DNA from: Thermomonas aquatica | GTDB taxonomy: Bacteria; Pseudomonadota; Gammaproteobacteria; Xanthomonadales; Xanthomonadaceae | Length of the DNA stretch: 64,000 bases | Assembly (NCBI RefSeq): GCF_006337105.1 | Contig: NZ_CP040871.1 | Coordinates: forward strand, 124,001 to 188,000 | Direction: 5' to 3' | Made by a program: the position numbers and the translations under genes | The notes under the pieces: model-generated | Told to the model about the DNA's origin: nothing | The model's input: only the letters and a program-made list of their open reading frames with translations | The model's database searches: none | Shown: positions 16,042 to 28,189 of the stretch, piece after piece | Layout: each line of letters begins with the position of its first letter | Numbering within the stretch: the first letter of the stretch is position 1

Positions 16042-17442
16042 ATGCTGCCCCTCGTCGCCCTGGTCGGGCGTCCCAACGTCGGCAAGTCCACGCTGTTCAA
16101 TGCGTTGACCCGCACCCGCGATGCGCTGGTGCACGACGAGCCGGGCGTCACCCGCGACCGCAACTACGGCGTGTGCCGGCTGGTCGAAGGCCGCCCGTTT
16201 GTGCTGGTCGATACCGGCGGCATCGCCGGCGAGGACGAAGGCCTGGCCGGCGCCACCGCGCGCCAGTCGCGCGCCGCCGCCGAGGAAGCCGACCTGGTGC
16301 TGTTCGTGGTCGATGGCCGCGAAGGCGCTTCGGCGCTGGACGACGACATCCTGCGCTGGCTGCGCAAGCTCTCCAAGCCGACCCTGTTGATCGTCAACAA
16401 GTCGGACGGCATCGACCTGCAATCGGCGATGGCGGAATTCGCCCGCTACGGGTTCGGCGATGCCTTGCCGGTCTCGTCCGCGCACCGCACCGGCATCGAC
16501 GACCTGCTGGCGAAGGCGGTCCGGCTGCTGCCGGAAGAGGGCACGGCCGAAACCCTGGATGCGGATCCCAAGCGGGTGCGCATCGCCTTCGTCGGCCGTC
16601 CGAACGTGGGCAAGTCGACGCTGGTGAACCGCATCCTCGGCGAGGAGCGGATGATCGCCTCGGAAGTGCCGGGCACCACCCGCGATTCGATCGCGGTGGA
16701 CCTCGAGCGCGACGGCCGCAAGTACCGCCTGATCGATACCGCCGGCCTGCGCCGTCGTTCCAAGGTCGAGGAGGCGGTCGAGAAGTTCTCGGTGTTCAAG
16801 ACCCTGCAGGCGATCGAGCAATGCCAGGTCGCGGTGCTGATGCTGGACGCCAGCGAAGGCGTGACCGACCAGGACGCCACCGTGCTCGGCGCGGTGCTGG
16901 ATGCCGGCAAGGCGCTGGTCATCGCCATCAACAAATGGGACGGCCGCAGCGATTACGAACGCCAGCAGGCCGAGACCCTGGTGGCGCGCAAGCTGAGTTT
17001 CGTGGAATGGGCGGAGAACGTGCGCATTTCCGCGCTGCACGGCTCCGGCCTGCGCGAGCTGTTCCGAGCGATCCACCGCGCGCATGCCTCGGCGACCAAG
17101 GTGTTCAGCACCGCCGACGTCACCCGCGCGGTCGAGGCGGCCTATGAGGCCAACCCGCCGCCGGTGGTGCGCGGACACGTGGCGAAGATGCGTTTCGCCC
17201 ATCCGGGCGCGGAAAGCCCGCCCACTTTCATCGTGCACGGCACTCGGCTGAAGACGCTGTCGAACACCTACCAGCGCTATCTCGAGAATTTCTTCCGCAA
17301 GCGCTTCAAGCTGGTCGGCACGCCGATCCGCTTCCTCTTCCGGGAAGGCGAGAACCCGTACAAGGACAAGAAGAACGTGCTGACCGATCGCCAGGTCGCG
17401 AAGAAGCAGCGGCTGATCCGCCGCGTCAAGCGCGCCAAGTAG
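16042..17442 (+). CDS. der: Ribosome biogenesis GTPase Der
   Basis: This 466-residue protein has two tandem GTPase domains, with P-loops GRPNVGKST starting near residues 8 and 185, each with DxxG (DTGG, DTAG) and NKxD motifs, then a C-terminal KH-like domain. Der (EngA) acts in late 50S assembly. It follows bamB, as usual, and is separated from mobA by only 7 bp. Confidence 0.97.
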   Translation: MLPLVALVGRPNVGKSTLFNALTRTRDALVHDEPGVTRDRNYGVCRLVEGRPFVLVDTGGIAGEDEGLAGATARQSRAAAEEADLVLFVVDGREGASALDDDILRWLRKLSKPTLLIVNKSDGIDLQSAMAEFARYGFGDALPVSSAHRTGIDDLLAKAVRLLPEEGTAETLDADPKRVRIAFVGRPNVGKSTLVNRILGEERMIASEVPGTTRDSIAVDLERDGRKYRLIDTAGLRRRSKVEEAVEKFSVFKTLQAIEQCQVAVLMLDASEGVTDQDATVLGAVLDAGKALVIAINKWDGRSDYERQQAETLVARKLSFVEWAENVRISALHGSGLRELFRAIHRAHASATKVFSTADVTRAVEAAYEANPPPVVRGHVAKMRFAHPGAESPPTFIVHGTRLKTLSNTYQRYLENFFRKRFKLVGTPIRFLFREGENPYKDKKNVLTDRQVAKKQRLIRRVKRAK

Positions 17443-17449
17443 CCGCGTG

Positions 17450-18025
17450 ATGGTGGCGCGCGGCGAGGTCACGCTGGGCATCCTCGCCGGTGGTCGTGCC
17501 AGTCGGCTCGGCGGCCGCGACAAGGCCTGGCTGCAGCGCGACGGCGTGCCGCAGGTACTCCGCATCGCCCGGCGCTTCGAGCCGGAATGCGGCGCGGTGC
17601 TGGTTTCCGCGAACCGCGACTTGCCGCGTCATTCCCGGCTTGGCCTGCAGGCAATCGCCGACCGCATCGCCGACATCGGCCCGTTGGGCGGCCTCGATGC
17701 ATTGGCATCGACATGCGCAACGCCGTGGCTGTTGACCGTCCCGGTCGACATCGTCGATGCCAACGACTGCCTGCTGCGCACGCTGGCGAATGCCGGCGGC
17801 GATGGCGCCGTGGCCGAGGACGACGACGGCCTGCAGCCGCTGGTGGCGCTGTATCGCGTCGACTCGCTGCGCGATGCCGTGGCTGTGTGCATCGCGGCGC
17901 GGGACTTCTCGGTGCAGGCCATGCAGGCCCGCATGTCGCTGGCGCGGGTGCGTTTCAGCGGGTTCCGCTTCGGCAATCTGAACACGCCGGACGACCTGCG
18001 TCTGGCAGGCTATGCGGATGACTGA
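17450..18025 (+). CDS. mobA: Molybdenum cofactor guanylyltransferase
   Basis: This 191-residue protein carries the nucleotidyltransferase signature LAGGRASRLGGRDKAWL, with the GGxDK of MobA, and the C-terminal FRFGNLNTPDDL segment typical of the family. It joins GMP to Mo-molybdopterin to give the MGD cofactor. A GTG directly before the ATG is an alternative start. It overlaps moeA by 8 bp, forming a three-gene molybdenum-cofactor cluster. Confidence 0.9.
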   Translation: MVARGEVTLGILAGGRASRLGGRDKAWLQRDGVPQVLRIARRFEPECGAVLVSANRDLPRHSRLGLQAIADRIADIGPLGGLDALASTCATPWLLTVPVDIVDANDCLLRTLANAGGDGAVAEDDDGLQPLVALYRVDSLRDAVAVCIAARDFSVQAMQARMSLARVRFSGFRFGNLNTPDDLRLAGYADD

Positions 18026-19232
18026 CTTCCCAAGCCCGATCCTGTTCGACGACGCGCGCGCCATCCTGCAGCGCGTCGCGATGGCGAATCGCCTGCCGGT
18101 CGAGCAGCTGCCGCTGGCGCGCTGCCACGGGCGCGTGCTCGCGCAGGACATCGCGGCGCCGATCGCGCTGCAACCGTTCGACAACAGCGCGATGGACGGC
18201 TATGCCTGCCGCCATGCCGACCTGCACGAAGCCGATGCGGTCACGCTGGTGCTGGTCGGCGAGCAATTCGCCGGCCGCGCGCTGGACCTGCAGGTGGGCG
18301 AGGGCGAATGCGTGCGCATCACCACCGGCGCGCCGATGCCGCGGGGTGCGGACACGGTCGTGATCCGCGAGGAGAGCAGCGTCGACGGCAATGCGGTCGT
18401 GTTGCGCAGCGCCGTGCGCGACGGCGCCAACGTGCGCAAGGCCGGCGAGGATGCACGGCCGGGCGATCCGGTGCTGCGCGCCGGCACGCCGCTCAATGCG
18501 GTGCAGGTCTCGCTGGCGGCCTCGCTGGGCATCGAGCGCTTGCCGGTGTCGCGCAAGCCGACCGTCGCGGTGTTCACCACCGGCGACGAACTGGTCGAGC
18601 CGGGCATGCCGTTGCAGCCGGGCGAGATCTACAACAGCAACCGCGAACTGCTGATGGGGCTGTTGCGCGCGGACGGCCTGGAACCGACGGCGTGGCCGAC
18701 CCTGCCGGACGATCCCGCGCGCATCGCGTCGATGCTGCAGGACGCGGCTTCGAGTTTCGACATCGTGATCACCTGCGGCGCGGTATCCGCCGGCGAGAAG
18801 GATCACATCCCGGCGATGCTGCAGATGCATGGCGCGGTGCACTTCTGGAAGGTCAGGATGAAGCCGGGCATGCCGCTGCTGGCTGGGCAGCTGGGCCGTG
18901 CGCAGTTCCTCGGCCTGCCGGGCAATCCGGTCTCGGTGCTGGCGACGTACCTGGCGCTGGGACGGGTGCTGATCGATGGCATGCAGGGCAGGGCGGCCCG
19001 GCCGCGCCGGTTCGCGCGGCTGGATGCGGCCATCGAAAAGCCGCACGCACGCCGCGAATTCATGCGCGGAACCCTGCGTTGTGGCGATGACGGCAGCCAA
19101 TGGATCGCGCCGAACGACGCCACCGGCTCGCATCGCCTGCGCGCCGCGGCGGACGCCGATGCGCTGCTGGTGCTGGCCGAGGGCCCGCAGTCCTGCGCGC
19201 GCGGCGATGCGGTCGAAGTGCTCGCCTATTGA
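18018..19232 (+). CDS. moeA: Molybdopterin molybdenumtransferase MoeA
   Basis: The 404-residue protein spans the MoeA domains: the N-terminal segment with FDNSAMDGYA, the TTGAPMPRGADTVV strand, the MoaB/Mog-like domain with FTTGDEL and CGAVSAGEKD, and the C-terminal beta-barrel. MoeA inserts molybdate into adenylylated molybdopterin. Another in-frame ATG at 18012 is possible, but spacing from the upstream AGG favours 18018. The gene overlaps mobA and is followed 17 bp later by a MoeB-like gene. Confidence 0.93.
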   Translation: MTDFPSPILFDDARAILQRVAMANRLPVEQLPLARCHGRVLAQDIAAPIALQPFDNSAMDGYACRHADLHEADAVTLVLVGEQFAGRALDLQVGEGECVRITTGAPMPRGADTVVIREESSVDGNAVVLRSAVRDGANVRKAGEDARPGDPVLRAGTPLNAVQVSLAASLGIERLPVSRKPTVAVFTTGDELVEPGMPLQPGEIYNSNRELLMGLLRADGLEPTAWPTLPDDPARIASMLQDAASSFDIVITCGAVSAGEKDHIPAMLQMHGAVHFWKVRMKPGMPLLAGQLGRAQFLGLPGNPVSVLATYLALGRVLIDGMQGRAARPRRFARLDAAIEKPHARREFMRGTLRCGDDGSQWIAPNDATGSHRLRAAADADALLVLAEGPQSCARGDAVEVLAY

Positions 19233-19249
19233 TCGGCGATAATCGCAGC

Positions 19250-20380
19250 ATGCCGATTCGCCACCTCAGCCCCAGCGAAGCCCATGCCCGCCAGCGCGCG
19301 GGCGTACTGCTGATCGACGTGCGCGGCGCGCACGAACGCGCGCTCGGCATGGCCGAGGGCGCGCTCGGCATCGTGCGTGAAGACCTGCAGGCCGATCCTG
19401 CAACGCACCTGCCGGACATCGACGCCGAAGTGCTGTTGCTGTGCCAGCGCGGCATGCGCTCGCGCCAGCTCGCGGAATTCCTCGAAGCGCGCGGCTATCG
19501 CAACGTGGCCTCGGTCGAGGGCGGTACCGAGGCCTGGGATGCCGCCGGCCTGCCGATGCGGCGCGCCGATGTCGATGCCGATTTCGGCGAACGCTATTCG
19601 CGCCACCTGCGCCTGCCGGATGTCGGCCTTGCCGGGCAGAAGGCGCTGGAAGCAGCGCGGGTGCTGCTGGTCGGCGCCGGCGGCCTGGGTTCGCCCGCCG
19701 CGTACTACCTCGCGGCCGCCGGCATCGGCACCCTGCGCATCGCCGACGACGACGCGGTCGACCGCAGCAACCTGCAGCGGCAGATCCTGCATGCCGACGC
19801 GCGCATCGGCATGCCGAAGGTCGAGTCCGCCGCCATCGCCCTGTCCGCGCTCAATCCGCGCACCAGGATCGAGGCCGTGCGCGAGCGGGTTGCATCGGAC
19901 AACGTGGAGCGCCTGCTGGACGGCATCGATGTCGTGATCGACGGCGCCGACAATTTCCCTGCGCGCTACCTGCTCAACGACGCCTGCGTGAAACTGCGCA
20001 AGCCGCTGGTGTACGGCGCGGTGCACCGCTTCGAGGGACAGGCCAGCGTGTTCGATGCCGGCCGCCATCGCGGCGAGGCGCCGTGCTATCGCTGCCTGTT
20101 CCCGGAGCCGCCGCCGGCGGACGCCGCGCCGAATTGCGCGGAAGCCGGGGTGCTGGGCGTGCTGCCCGGCGTGATCGGCCTGCTGCAGGCGACCGAGGCG
20201 ATCAAGCTGCTGCTCGGCATCGGCGAACCCTTGCGTGGCCGGTTGCTGCAATTCGACGCGTTGTCCATGCGGTTCCGCGAAACCCGCCTGCATGCCGACC
20301 CGCAATGCCCGGTTTGCGCGCCGGATTCCGCATTCCCTGGGTATGTCGATTACGCCGCGTTCTGCGCGGGAGGTGGCTGA
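19250..20380 (+). CDS. moeB: Rhodanese-ThiF/MoeB fusion adenylyltransferase
   Basis: The protein has 376 residues. The first 100 or so form a rhodanese domain with catalytic C65 (LLCQRGMRS). The rest is an E1-like ThiF/MoeB domain with the ATP-binding GAGGLGSPAA motif, a predicted catalytic C296 (NCAEAG), and CxxC pairs (CYRC, CPVC) for zinc. MoeB activates the MoaD C terminus for sulfur transfer in molybdopterin synthesis; the fused rhodanese could supply sulfur. The domain order is opposite to eukaryotic MOCS3, which is ThiF first. The neighbours mobA and moeA favour a Mo-cofactor role over thiamine. Confidence 0.88.
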   Translation: MPIRHLSPSEAHARQRAGVLLIDVRGAHERALGMAEGALGIVREDLQADPATHLPDIDAEVLLLCQRGMRSRQLAEFLEARGYRNVASVEGGTEAWDAAGLPMRRADVDADFGERYSRHLRLPDVGLAGQKALEAARVLLVGAGGLGSPAAYYLAAAGIGTLRIADDDAVDRSNLQRQILHADARIGMPKVESAAIALSALNPRTRIEAVRERVASDNVERLLDGIDVVIDGADNFPARYLLNDACVKLRKPLVYGAVHRFEGQASVFDAGRHRGEAPCYRCLFPEPPPADAAPNCAEAGVLGVLPGVIGLLQATEAIKLLLGIGEPLRGRLLQFDALSMRFRETRLHADPQCPVCAPDSAFPGYVDYAAFCAGGG

Positions 20381-20391
20381 AGTTGGATTCG

Positions 20392-21438
20392 ATGACGCGT
20401 GCCCTGCAAGGGCTGGCCATGCTCTGCCTGCTGGCATTCGCGGGCAGCGCGCTCGCCGCCGACCAGTGTCCGTCGCTGCGCGGCCGGCAATCCGACCCGG
20501 AGGTCGCCACCCGCATCGCCGCGGTCGCCTGCGACGAGCACATGCGCTGGCGCCGGCCCTTCATCACCAGCGAAGGCAGGCTGGCCAGCAGCATCGTCGC
20601 CGAAGGCGAGGGCAGCGGGCTGGAAGGCGGCGGCGCGGCCTGGCGGCAGGTCGCGATGTACTGGAACGACGCCGGGCTGCTCGGCCGCAGCGGCGCGAAC
20701 GGCGCCGGCGATTGCGCGTACGCGGTGGGCAACGCGTCCTATCCCGGGCTGGGTTGCCGCGGTTTCGTCATCGACAATCCGTGGTCGGCGGCCTTCGTGT
20801 CGTGGGTGATGCGCCGTGCCGGCGTGCCTGGGTTCATCCTTTCCGGCGGGCATTTCGATTACGTGCGCGCGGCGCGGCTGGACCCCGCCGGCAGCCCCTA
20901 CCAGTTCCTTGCGCCGATGGCGGCGCCGCCGGCGGCCGGCGACCTGCTGTGCTACGTGCGCACCGGCCGCGTCTACGGCCACCAGGGGCTGGTGCGCGCC
21001 ATCGACAGCGGCGCCACCGGGCTGGCGATGCATTGCGACATCGTGGTCGCGGCGGGTGCGGACGGCGATGCCAAGGCCTATCTGATCGGCGGCAACGTGC
21101 AGCAGGCGGTGACCATGCGCGTGCTCAACCTCAATGCCAGCGGCCATTTCTGGGGCCTGCAGCAGCGCAGCGAGGATGGCGTGGAATGCTCGCCGGATAC
21201 CCTGTCCGCCTGCGACTTCAACCGCCAGGACTGGGCGGTGCTGCTCAAGCTCAAGCCGCAGGCGCAGCTGGCGCAACTCGGCCCGGTGCAACCGCCTTCC
21301 TACCTGCCGGTGCCGAACGCCGCGCCGCCGCGCCAGGATTGCTGCGTGAACTGCGTGGTCGGCTCCGGCGTGCCGCGTTGCCCGCTGCAAGGCGAAGCCA
21401 AGCCGCAGCCGTGGGGGCTGCCGCAGGACGGCAACTGA
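20392..21438 (+). CDS. Secreted DUF2272-domain protein
   Basis: The 348-residue product has a clear signal peptide (cleavage expected after SALAA, about residue 23). It then matches the DUF2272 family in its central part, with NPWSAAFVSW, GGHFDYV and PPAAGDLLCYVR blocks that look like a CHAP/NlpC-type cysteine-peptidase fold. The C-terminal 50 residues are Pro-rich and contain a cysteine cluster (QDCCVNC). A cell-wall or peptide hydrolase role is an inference; substrate unknown. An in-frame TTG at 20383 is a less likely start. Confidence 0.75.
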   Translation: MTRALQGLAMLCLLAFAGSALAADQCPSLRGRQSDPEVATRIAAVACDEHMRWRRPFITSEGRLASSIVAEGEGSGLEGGGAAWRQVAMYWNDAGLLGRSGANGAGDCAYAVGNASYPGLGCRGFVIDNPWSAAFVSWVMRRAGVPGFILSGGHFDYVRAARLDPAGSPYQFLAPMAAPPAAGDLLCYVRTGRVYGHQGLVRAIDSGATGLAMHCDIVVAAGADGDAKAYLIGGNVQQAVTMRVLNLNASGHFWGLQQRSEDGVECSPDTLSACDFNRQDWAVLLKLKPQAQLAQLGPVQPPSYLPVPNAAPPRQDCCVNCVVGSGVPRCPLQGEAKPQPWGLPQDGN

Positions 21439-21444
21439 GGGAAC

Positions 21445-21648
21445 TCAGGCTTTCGCCGCGGTCTTGCTGCTGCGCGCACGCGGCTTGGCGCGCGGGTCGA
21501 TCTGCACGCCCAGCACCGTGTGGCAATGGATGCAGCTGTGGCTGAGGCAGCGCGCCTTGCTGTCGCCGTCCACCATGCCGACGATGATTTCGACGTTGAC
21601 GTGCAACACGCGCTTGCCGCACTTCGGACATTCGCCCTGGATCGCCAT
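21445..21648 (-). CDS. Small zinc-ribbon protein of unknown function
   Basis: This 67-residue protein has C7-x2-C10 near its start and C34/H37/C39/C42 in its middle, a likely zinc-binding site, and a basic Arg/Lys/Ala tail. It reads towards the secreted DUF2272 gene, ending 6 bp from that gene's stop. The function is not recognised. The cysteine spacing and in-frame start with normal host codon use argue that it is a real gene. Confidence 0.62.
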   Translation of the reverse strand: MAIQGECPKCGKRVLHVNVEIIVGMVDGDSKARCLSHSCIHCHTVLGVQIDPRAKPRARSSKTAAKA

Positions 21649-21698
21649 GGTGTCCCCTGCCTGCTCTGATCGTAGCGTGATGAGGCCGACGTTCGGGT

Positions 21699-21992
21699 CT
21701 AACGCTTGCGCGCCTCGAAGGCGGCCAGCTGTTCCGGCGTGGCTTCGGCCTGGTGCCGCGCCCTGAACTCCGCGTAGGGCATACCGTACACCGCTTCCCG
21801 CGCCTCGTCGCGGGTCATCGCCATGCCCCTGTTTTCCGCCGCTTCGCGGTACCAGTCGGCCAGGCAGTTGCGGCAGAAGCCGGCCAGGATCATCAGCTCG
21901 ATGTTCTGCACGTCCGGGCGCTGCAGCATCAGGTGGTCGCGCAGGCGGCGGAAGGCCGCGGCCTCGATTTCAACGGTTTCCCTGTCGGTCAT
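21699..21992 (-). CDS. DUF1244 family protein
   Basis: The 97-residue protein matches the DUF1244 family, short cytoplasmic proteins with the [12 protein letters not shown] block and a conserved YGMPY segment. The two cysteines two residues apart suggest metal or redox chemistry, but no function is established. It is divergent from folD, with the two starts 65 bp apart. Confidence 0.82.
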   Translation of the reverse strand: MTDRETVEIEAAAFRRLRDHLMLQRPDVQNIELMILAGFCRNCLADWYREAAENRGMAMTRDEAREAVYGMPYAEFRARHQAEATPEQLAAFEARKR

Positions 21993-22057
21993 GGCATCGG
22001 CTCGGCAGCGTGGTGGGCGATAATGTGCGCCTACCCCGCATCGAATCCCAGCCCCGC

Positions 22058-22933
22058 ATGAGCGCGAAGATCCTCGACGGCAAGCGCATCGCCGACGACC
22101 TGCTGCACAACCTGAAGGCGCAGGTCGACGCCCGCGTCGCCGCCGGCAAGTCGCGGCCGGGGCTGGCGGTGGTGCTGGTCGGCGGCGACCCGGCCAGCCA
22201 GAGCTACGTGCGCAACAAGCGCCGCGCGGCGTCGATCGTGGGCATCACCGCGTTCGACCACGACCTGCCGGCCGGCACCAGCGAAGCCGAACTGCTCGCC
22301 CTGATCGACAGGCTCAACGCCGACCCGAAGGTGCACGGCATCCTGATCCAGCTGCCGCTGCCCGGCATCCCCGATGCCAGCGCGCTGATCGAGCGCATCC
22401 ATCCCGACAAGGACGTGGACGGCTTCCACCCGCAGAACGTCGGCCACCTGGCGCTGCGCCAGTTCGGCCTGCGCCCGTGCACGCCGCGCGGGATCACCAC
22501 GCTGCTGGCCTACACCGATCGCCCGGTGCGCGGCGCCAGCGCGACCATCGTCGGCGTCAGCAACCATGTCGGCCGGCCGATGGCGCTGGAACTGCTGATC
22601 GCCGGCTGCACGGTGACCAGCTGCCACAAGTTCACCCCGCAGGACGTGCTCAAGCGGCACGTGGGCGAGGCGGACATCCTCGTCGTTGCGGTCGGCCGCC
22701 CGGGCCTGATCCCCGGCGAATGGGTGAAGCCGGGCGCGGTGGTGATCGATGTCGGCATCAACCGTCTGGACGATGGCCGCCTGACCGGCGACGTCCAGTT
22801 CGAAGCCGCCGCCGACCGCGCCAGCTGGATCACGCCTGTGCCGGGCGGGGTGGGGCCGATGACCGTGGCCACGCTGATGCAGAACACCCTGGAAGCGGCC
22901 GAACTGGCCGACGCGGCGGCCGCGGAACGCTGA
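22058..22933 (+). CDS. folD: Bifunctional methylenetetrahydrofolate dehydrogenase/cyclohydrolase FolD
   Basis: The 291-residue protein carries the FolD signatures: [10 protein letters not shown] with the catalytic lysine, [18 protein letters not shown] and the C-terminal [10 protein letters not shown]. It interconverts 5,10-methylene-THF and 10-formyl-THF for purine and formyl-Met synthesis, which fits its position just before guaB and guaA. An upstream in-frame start at 22010 would add 16 unconserved residues, so the ATG at 22058 was chosen. Confidence 0.96.
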   Translation: MSAKILDGKRIADDLLHNLKAQVDARVAAGKSRPGLAVVLVGGDPASQSYVRNKRRAASIVGITAFDHDLPAGTSEAELLALIDRLNADPKVHGILIQLPLPGIPDASALIERIHPDKDVDGFHPQNVGHLALRQFGLRPCTPRGITTLLAYTDRPVRGASATIVGVSNHVGRPMALELLIAGCTVTSCHKFTPQDVLKRHVGEADILVVAVGRPGLIPGEWVKPGAVVIDVGINRLDDGRLTGDVQFEAAADRASWITPVPGGVGPMTVATLMQNTLEAAELADAAAAER

Positions 22934-22971
22934 GTTCGCGGCAAGGGCAGACTCCGGGCGCGCCAGGCGGC

Positions 22972-22977
22972 TATAAT
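22972..22977 (+). promoter_or_regulatory. Candidate -10 box for guaB
   Basis: A consensus TATAAT lies 33 bp before the guaB start, in the 76-bp gap after folD. No good -35 hexamer is seen at 16-18 bp. Confidence 0.5.
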
Positions 22978-22979
22978 GA

Positions 22980-24467
<1,488 letters not shown>

Positions 24468-24477
24468 TGTTCACACG

Positions 24478-24503
24478 GAAGGGAGACGCGAGTTTCCCTT
24501 CTT
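24478..24503 (+). terminator. Weak terminator or attenuator between guaB and guaA
   Basis: GAAGGGA (24478-24484) pairs with TCCCTTC (24495-24501) around a 10-base loop, followed by TTCGTTTCC. The loose loop and broken U-run suggest partial termination, which could set the guaB:guaA ratio. Confidence 0.45.
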
Positions 24504-24525
24504 CGTTTCCAGTTGAAGAAAACAC

Positions 24526-26106
<1,581 letters not shown>

Positions 26107-26182
26107 CGGGCACTGGCTGGCAATGTCTAGCAACGGCAGGCATTTCGGCTGAGGGTAAAAGAACTTTCCGCTAAGCGATAGA

Positions 26183-26198
26183 CTGTATGTAAACACAG
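26183..26198. promoter_or_regulatory. LexA/SOS-box-like palindrome upstream of the ISCR2 transposase
   Basis: ACTGTATGTAAACACAGT contains CTGT-N8-ACAG (CTG-N10-CAG), which matches the E. coli LexA operator at all invariant positions; over the 20-bp consensus I count 16 matches. It ends 19 bp before the transposase ATG, where a repressor would block transcription or early elongation. The host's own LexA may recognise another motif, since Xanthomonas LexA sites differ. Confidence 0.55.
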
Positions 26199-26217
26199 TA
26201 TTGCAAGGACGCGGAAC

Positions 26218-27711
26218 ATGCCTCATGTGGCGGCCAGGACGGCCAGCCGGGATCGGGATACTGGTCGTTACCAGAGCCACCGACCCGAGCAAACCCTTCT
26301 CTATCAGATCGTTGACGAGTATTACCCGGCATTCGCTGCGCTTATGGCAGAGCAGGGAAAGGAATTGCCGGGCTATGTGCAACGGGAATTTGAAGAATTT
26401 CTCCAATGCGGGCGGCTGGAGCATGGCTTTCTACGGGTTCGCTGCGAGTCTTGCCACGCCGAGCACCTGGTCGCTTTCAGCTGTAAGCGTCGCGGTTTCT
26501 GCCCGAGCTGTGGGGCGCGGCGGATGGCCGAAAGTGCCGCCTTGCTGGTTGATGAAGTACTGCCTGAACAACCCATGCGTCAGTGGGTGTTGAGCTTCCC
26601 GTTTCAGCTGCGTTTCCTGTTTGCCAGCCGGCCCGAGATCATGGGGTGGGTGCTGGGCATCGTTTACCGCGTCATTGCCACGCACCTGGTCAAGAAAGCG
26701 GGCCATACCCACCAAGTGGCCAAGACGGGCGCGGTCACCCTGATCCAGCGTTTTGGATCGGCGCTCAATCTGAATGTTCACTTCCACATGCTGTTTCTCG
26801 ACGGTGTGTATGTCGAGCAATCCCACGGCTCAGCGCGTTTCCGCTGGGTCAAGGCGCCGACCAGCCCAGAGCTCACCCAGCTGACGCACACCATCGCCCA
26901 CCGGGTGGGTCGCTATCTGGAACGGCAAGGCCTGCTGGAACGGGATGTCGAAAACAGCTATCTGGCCTCGGATGCGGTGGATGACGACCCGATGACACCC
27001 CTGCTGGGGCACTCGATCACTTACCGTATCGCTGTCGGTTCACAGGCGGGGCGAAAGGTGTTCACTTTGCAAACTCTGCCGACCAGTGGTGATCCGTTCG
27101 GTGACGGGATTGGCAAGGTAGCCGGGTCCAGCCTGCACGCCGGCGTGGCGGCCAGGGCCGATGAACGCAAGAAGCTCGAACGGCTGTGCCGGTACATCAG
27201 CCGCCCGGCGGTATCCGAGAAGCGGCTGTCGTTAACACGAGGCGGCAACGTGCGCTACCAGCTCAAGACGCCGTACCGGGACGGCACCACGCACGTCATT
27301 TTCGAACCATTGGATTTCATTGCAAGGCTGGCCGCCCTGGTACCGAAGCCCAGAGTCAACCTAACCCGCTTCCACGGGGTGTTCGCACCCAACAGTCGGC
27401 ACCGGGCGTTGGTCACGCCGGCAAAACGGGGCAGGGGCAACAAGGTCAGGGTGGCTGATGAACCGGCAACACCAGCACAACGGCGAGCGTCGATGACATG
27501 GGCGCAACGGCTCAAGCGTGTTTTCAATATCGACATCGAGACCTGCAGCGGCTGCGGCGGCGCCATGAAAGTCATCGCCTGCATTGAAGACCCTATAGTG
27601 ATCAAGCAGATCCTTGATCACCTGAAGCACAAAGCCGAAACCAGCGGGACCAGGGCGTTACCCGAAAGCCGGGCGCCACCGGCTGAGCTGCTCCTGGGTC
27701 TGTTTGACTGA
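26218..27711 (+). CDS. rcr2: ISCR2 rolling-circle transposase (IS91 family)
   Basis: The 497-residue protein has an N-terminal zinc-binding region (C76-x2-C79, C89, C95-x2-C98), the metal-coordinating HUH motif H188-x-H190 in NVHFHMLF, and a candidate nucleophile Y326 in LCRYISRP. A second CxxC (TCSGCGG) lies near the C terminus. These are the IS91/ISCR hallmarks, and the sequence is the one I recognise as the ISCR2/ISVsa3 transposase. It should nick oriIS and drive rolling-circle transfer. Length and motifs look intact. Codon use and GC are unlike the neighbouring chromosomal genes. An AGGA is 9 bases before the ATG. Confidence 0.95.
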   Translation: MPHVAARTASRDRDTGRYQSHRPEQTLLYQIVDEYYPAFAALMAEQGKELPGYVQREFEEFLQCGRLEHGFLRVRCESCHAEHLVAFSCKRRGFCPSCGARRMAESAALLVDEVLPEQPMRQWVLSFPFQLRFLFASRPEIMGWVLGIVYRVIATHLVKKAGHTHQVAKTGAVTLIQRFGSALNLNVHFHMLFLDGVYVEQSHGSARFRWVKAPTSPELTQLTHTIAHRVGRYLERQGLLERDVENSYLASDAVDDDPMTPLLGHSITYRIAVGSQAGRKVFTLQTLPTSGDPFGDGIGKVAGSSLHAGVAARADERKKLERLCRYISRPAVSEKRLSLTRGGNVRYQLKTPYRDGTTHVIFEPLDFIARLAALVPKPRVNLTRFHGVFAPNSRHRALVTPAKRGRGNKVRVADEPATPAQRRASMTWAQRLKRVFNIDIETCSGCGGAMKVIACIEDPIVIKQILDHLKHKAETSGTRALPESRAPPAELLLGLFD

Positions 27712-27944
27712 CGAGCCTGAAGGCCAACGATACCAATCAAAATGCTGCGTTCACAGCGCCGCGGCAGGGATCCGCCGTGCTGGTTGTCGGAAAAGGAGCC
27801 GCTAGTGGGAAAGAGGAGGGTAAATTTTCAGCGTTGCTGGCTCCCCGTCAGCCGGATTGGGTTGCATCGCAGGGGTGTCGAAAGAGTCAACTGCGGTCCA
27901 AAGCTGTTGGACTTGGGTGAAAAGGGCGTTTATTCTTCCTATAC
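27712..27944 (+). other. ISCR2 3' flank containing oriIS
   Basis: These 233 bp carry no convincing gene. They end at the sequence TTATTCTTCCTATAC, which resembles the oriIS terminus of ISCR elements, immediately next to the glmM fragment. Small open frames here (for example 27742-27993) lack conserved features. Confidence 0.65.
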
Positions 27945-27949
27945 GTTGT

Positions 27950-28189
27950 CGGCAGCGGGCCAAAAAGGAATACGTCCATGCCCATCGAGGTGAAACCGGC
28001 TGTGAGCGCGGGTTCAAGCATATAGCCCGACAGGCGCGTATCCTTGCCGATCACGACACGATGGCGGTGGTCACCGCGACGAAAGACACGGCCAGCCGCC
28101 ATGCCGACGCGCAAGGCGGTTTCCGCCGTCATCGCGCCTTCGTTGGCTTTGCCACGAATACCGTCTGTGCCGAAATATTTGCGCACCAT
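27950..28189 (-). pseudogene. glmM: Truncated phosphoglucosamine mutase gene (glmM 5' fragment)
   Basis: The first 80 residues match GlmM ([14 protein letters not shown] start, [21 protein letters not shown] and GPLP). The match stops abruptly at the ISCR2 end near 27,945-27,950, and the frame then runs into element DNA. The catalytic serine region and all of domains 2-4 are missing, so it is not functional. In many bacteria folP is followed by glmM; the fragment downstream of sul2 is the relic of that operon and is the usual companion of sul2 on ISCR2 elements. Confidence 0.93.

Larger units (their letters stand above)
26107..27944 (+). mobile_element. ISCR2 (ISVsa3-like) IS91-family element
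   Basis: The element spans the transposase gene, about 110 bp of upstream terIS-side DNA starting right after the guaA stop, and about 230 bp of downstream oriIS-side DNA that ends CTTCCTATAC at 27944. The next four bases, GTTG, already belong to glmM; this resembles the tetranucleotide target next to oriIS in IS91-type insertions. IS91-like elements move by rolling-circle replication and can carry along DNA next to terIS. The left limit is inferred, since the exact terIS end cannot be fixed without a reference. Confidence 0.85.

Noticed and set aside
26107..27711. Possibility that the 26.2-kb transposase marks a composite transposon with terminal inverted repeats
   Set aside because: IS91-like elements have no inverted repeats, and none were seen; the flanking 13-bp sequences are direct repeats derived from guaA.
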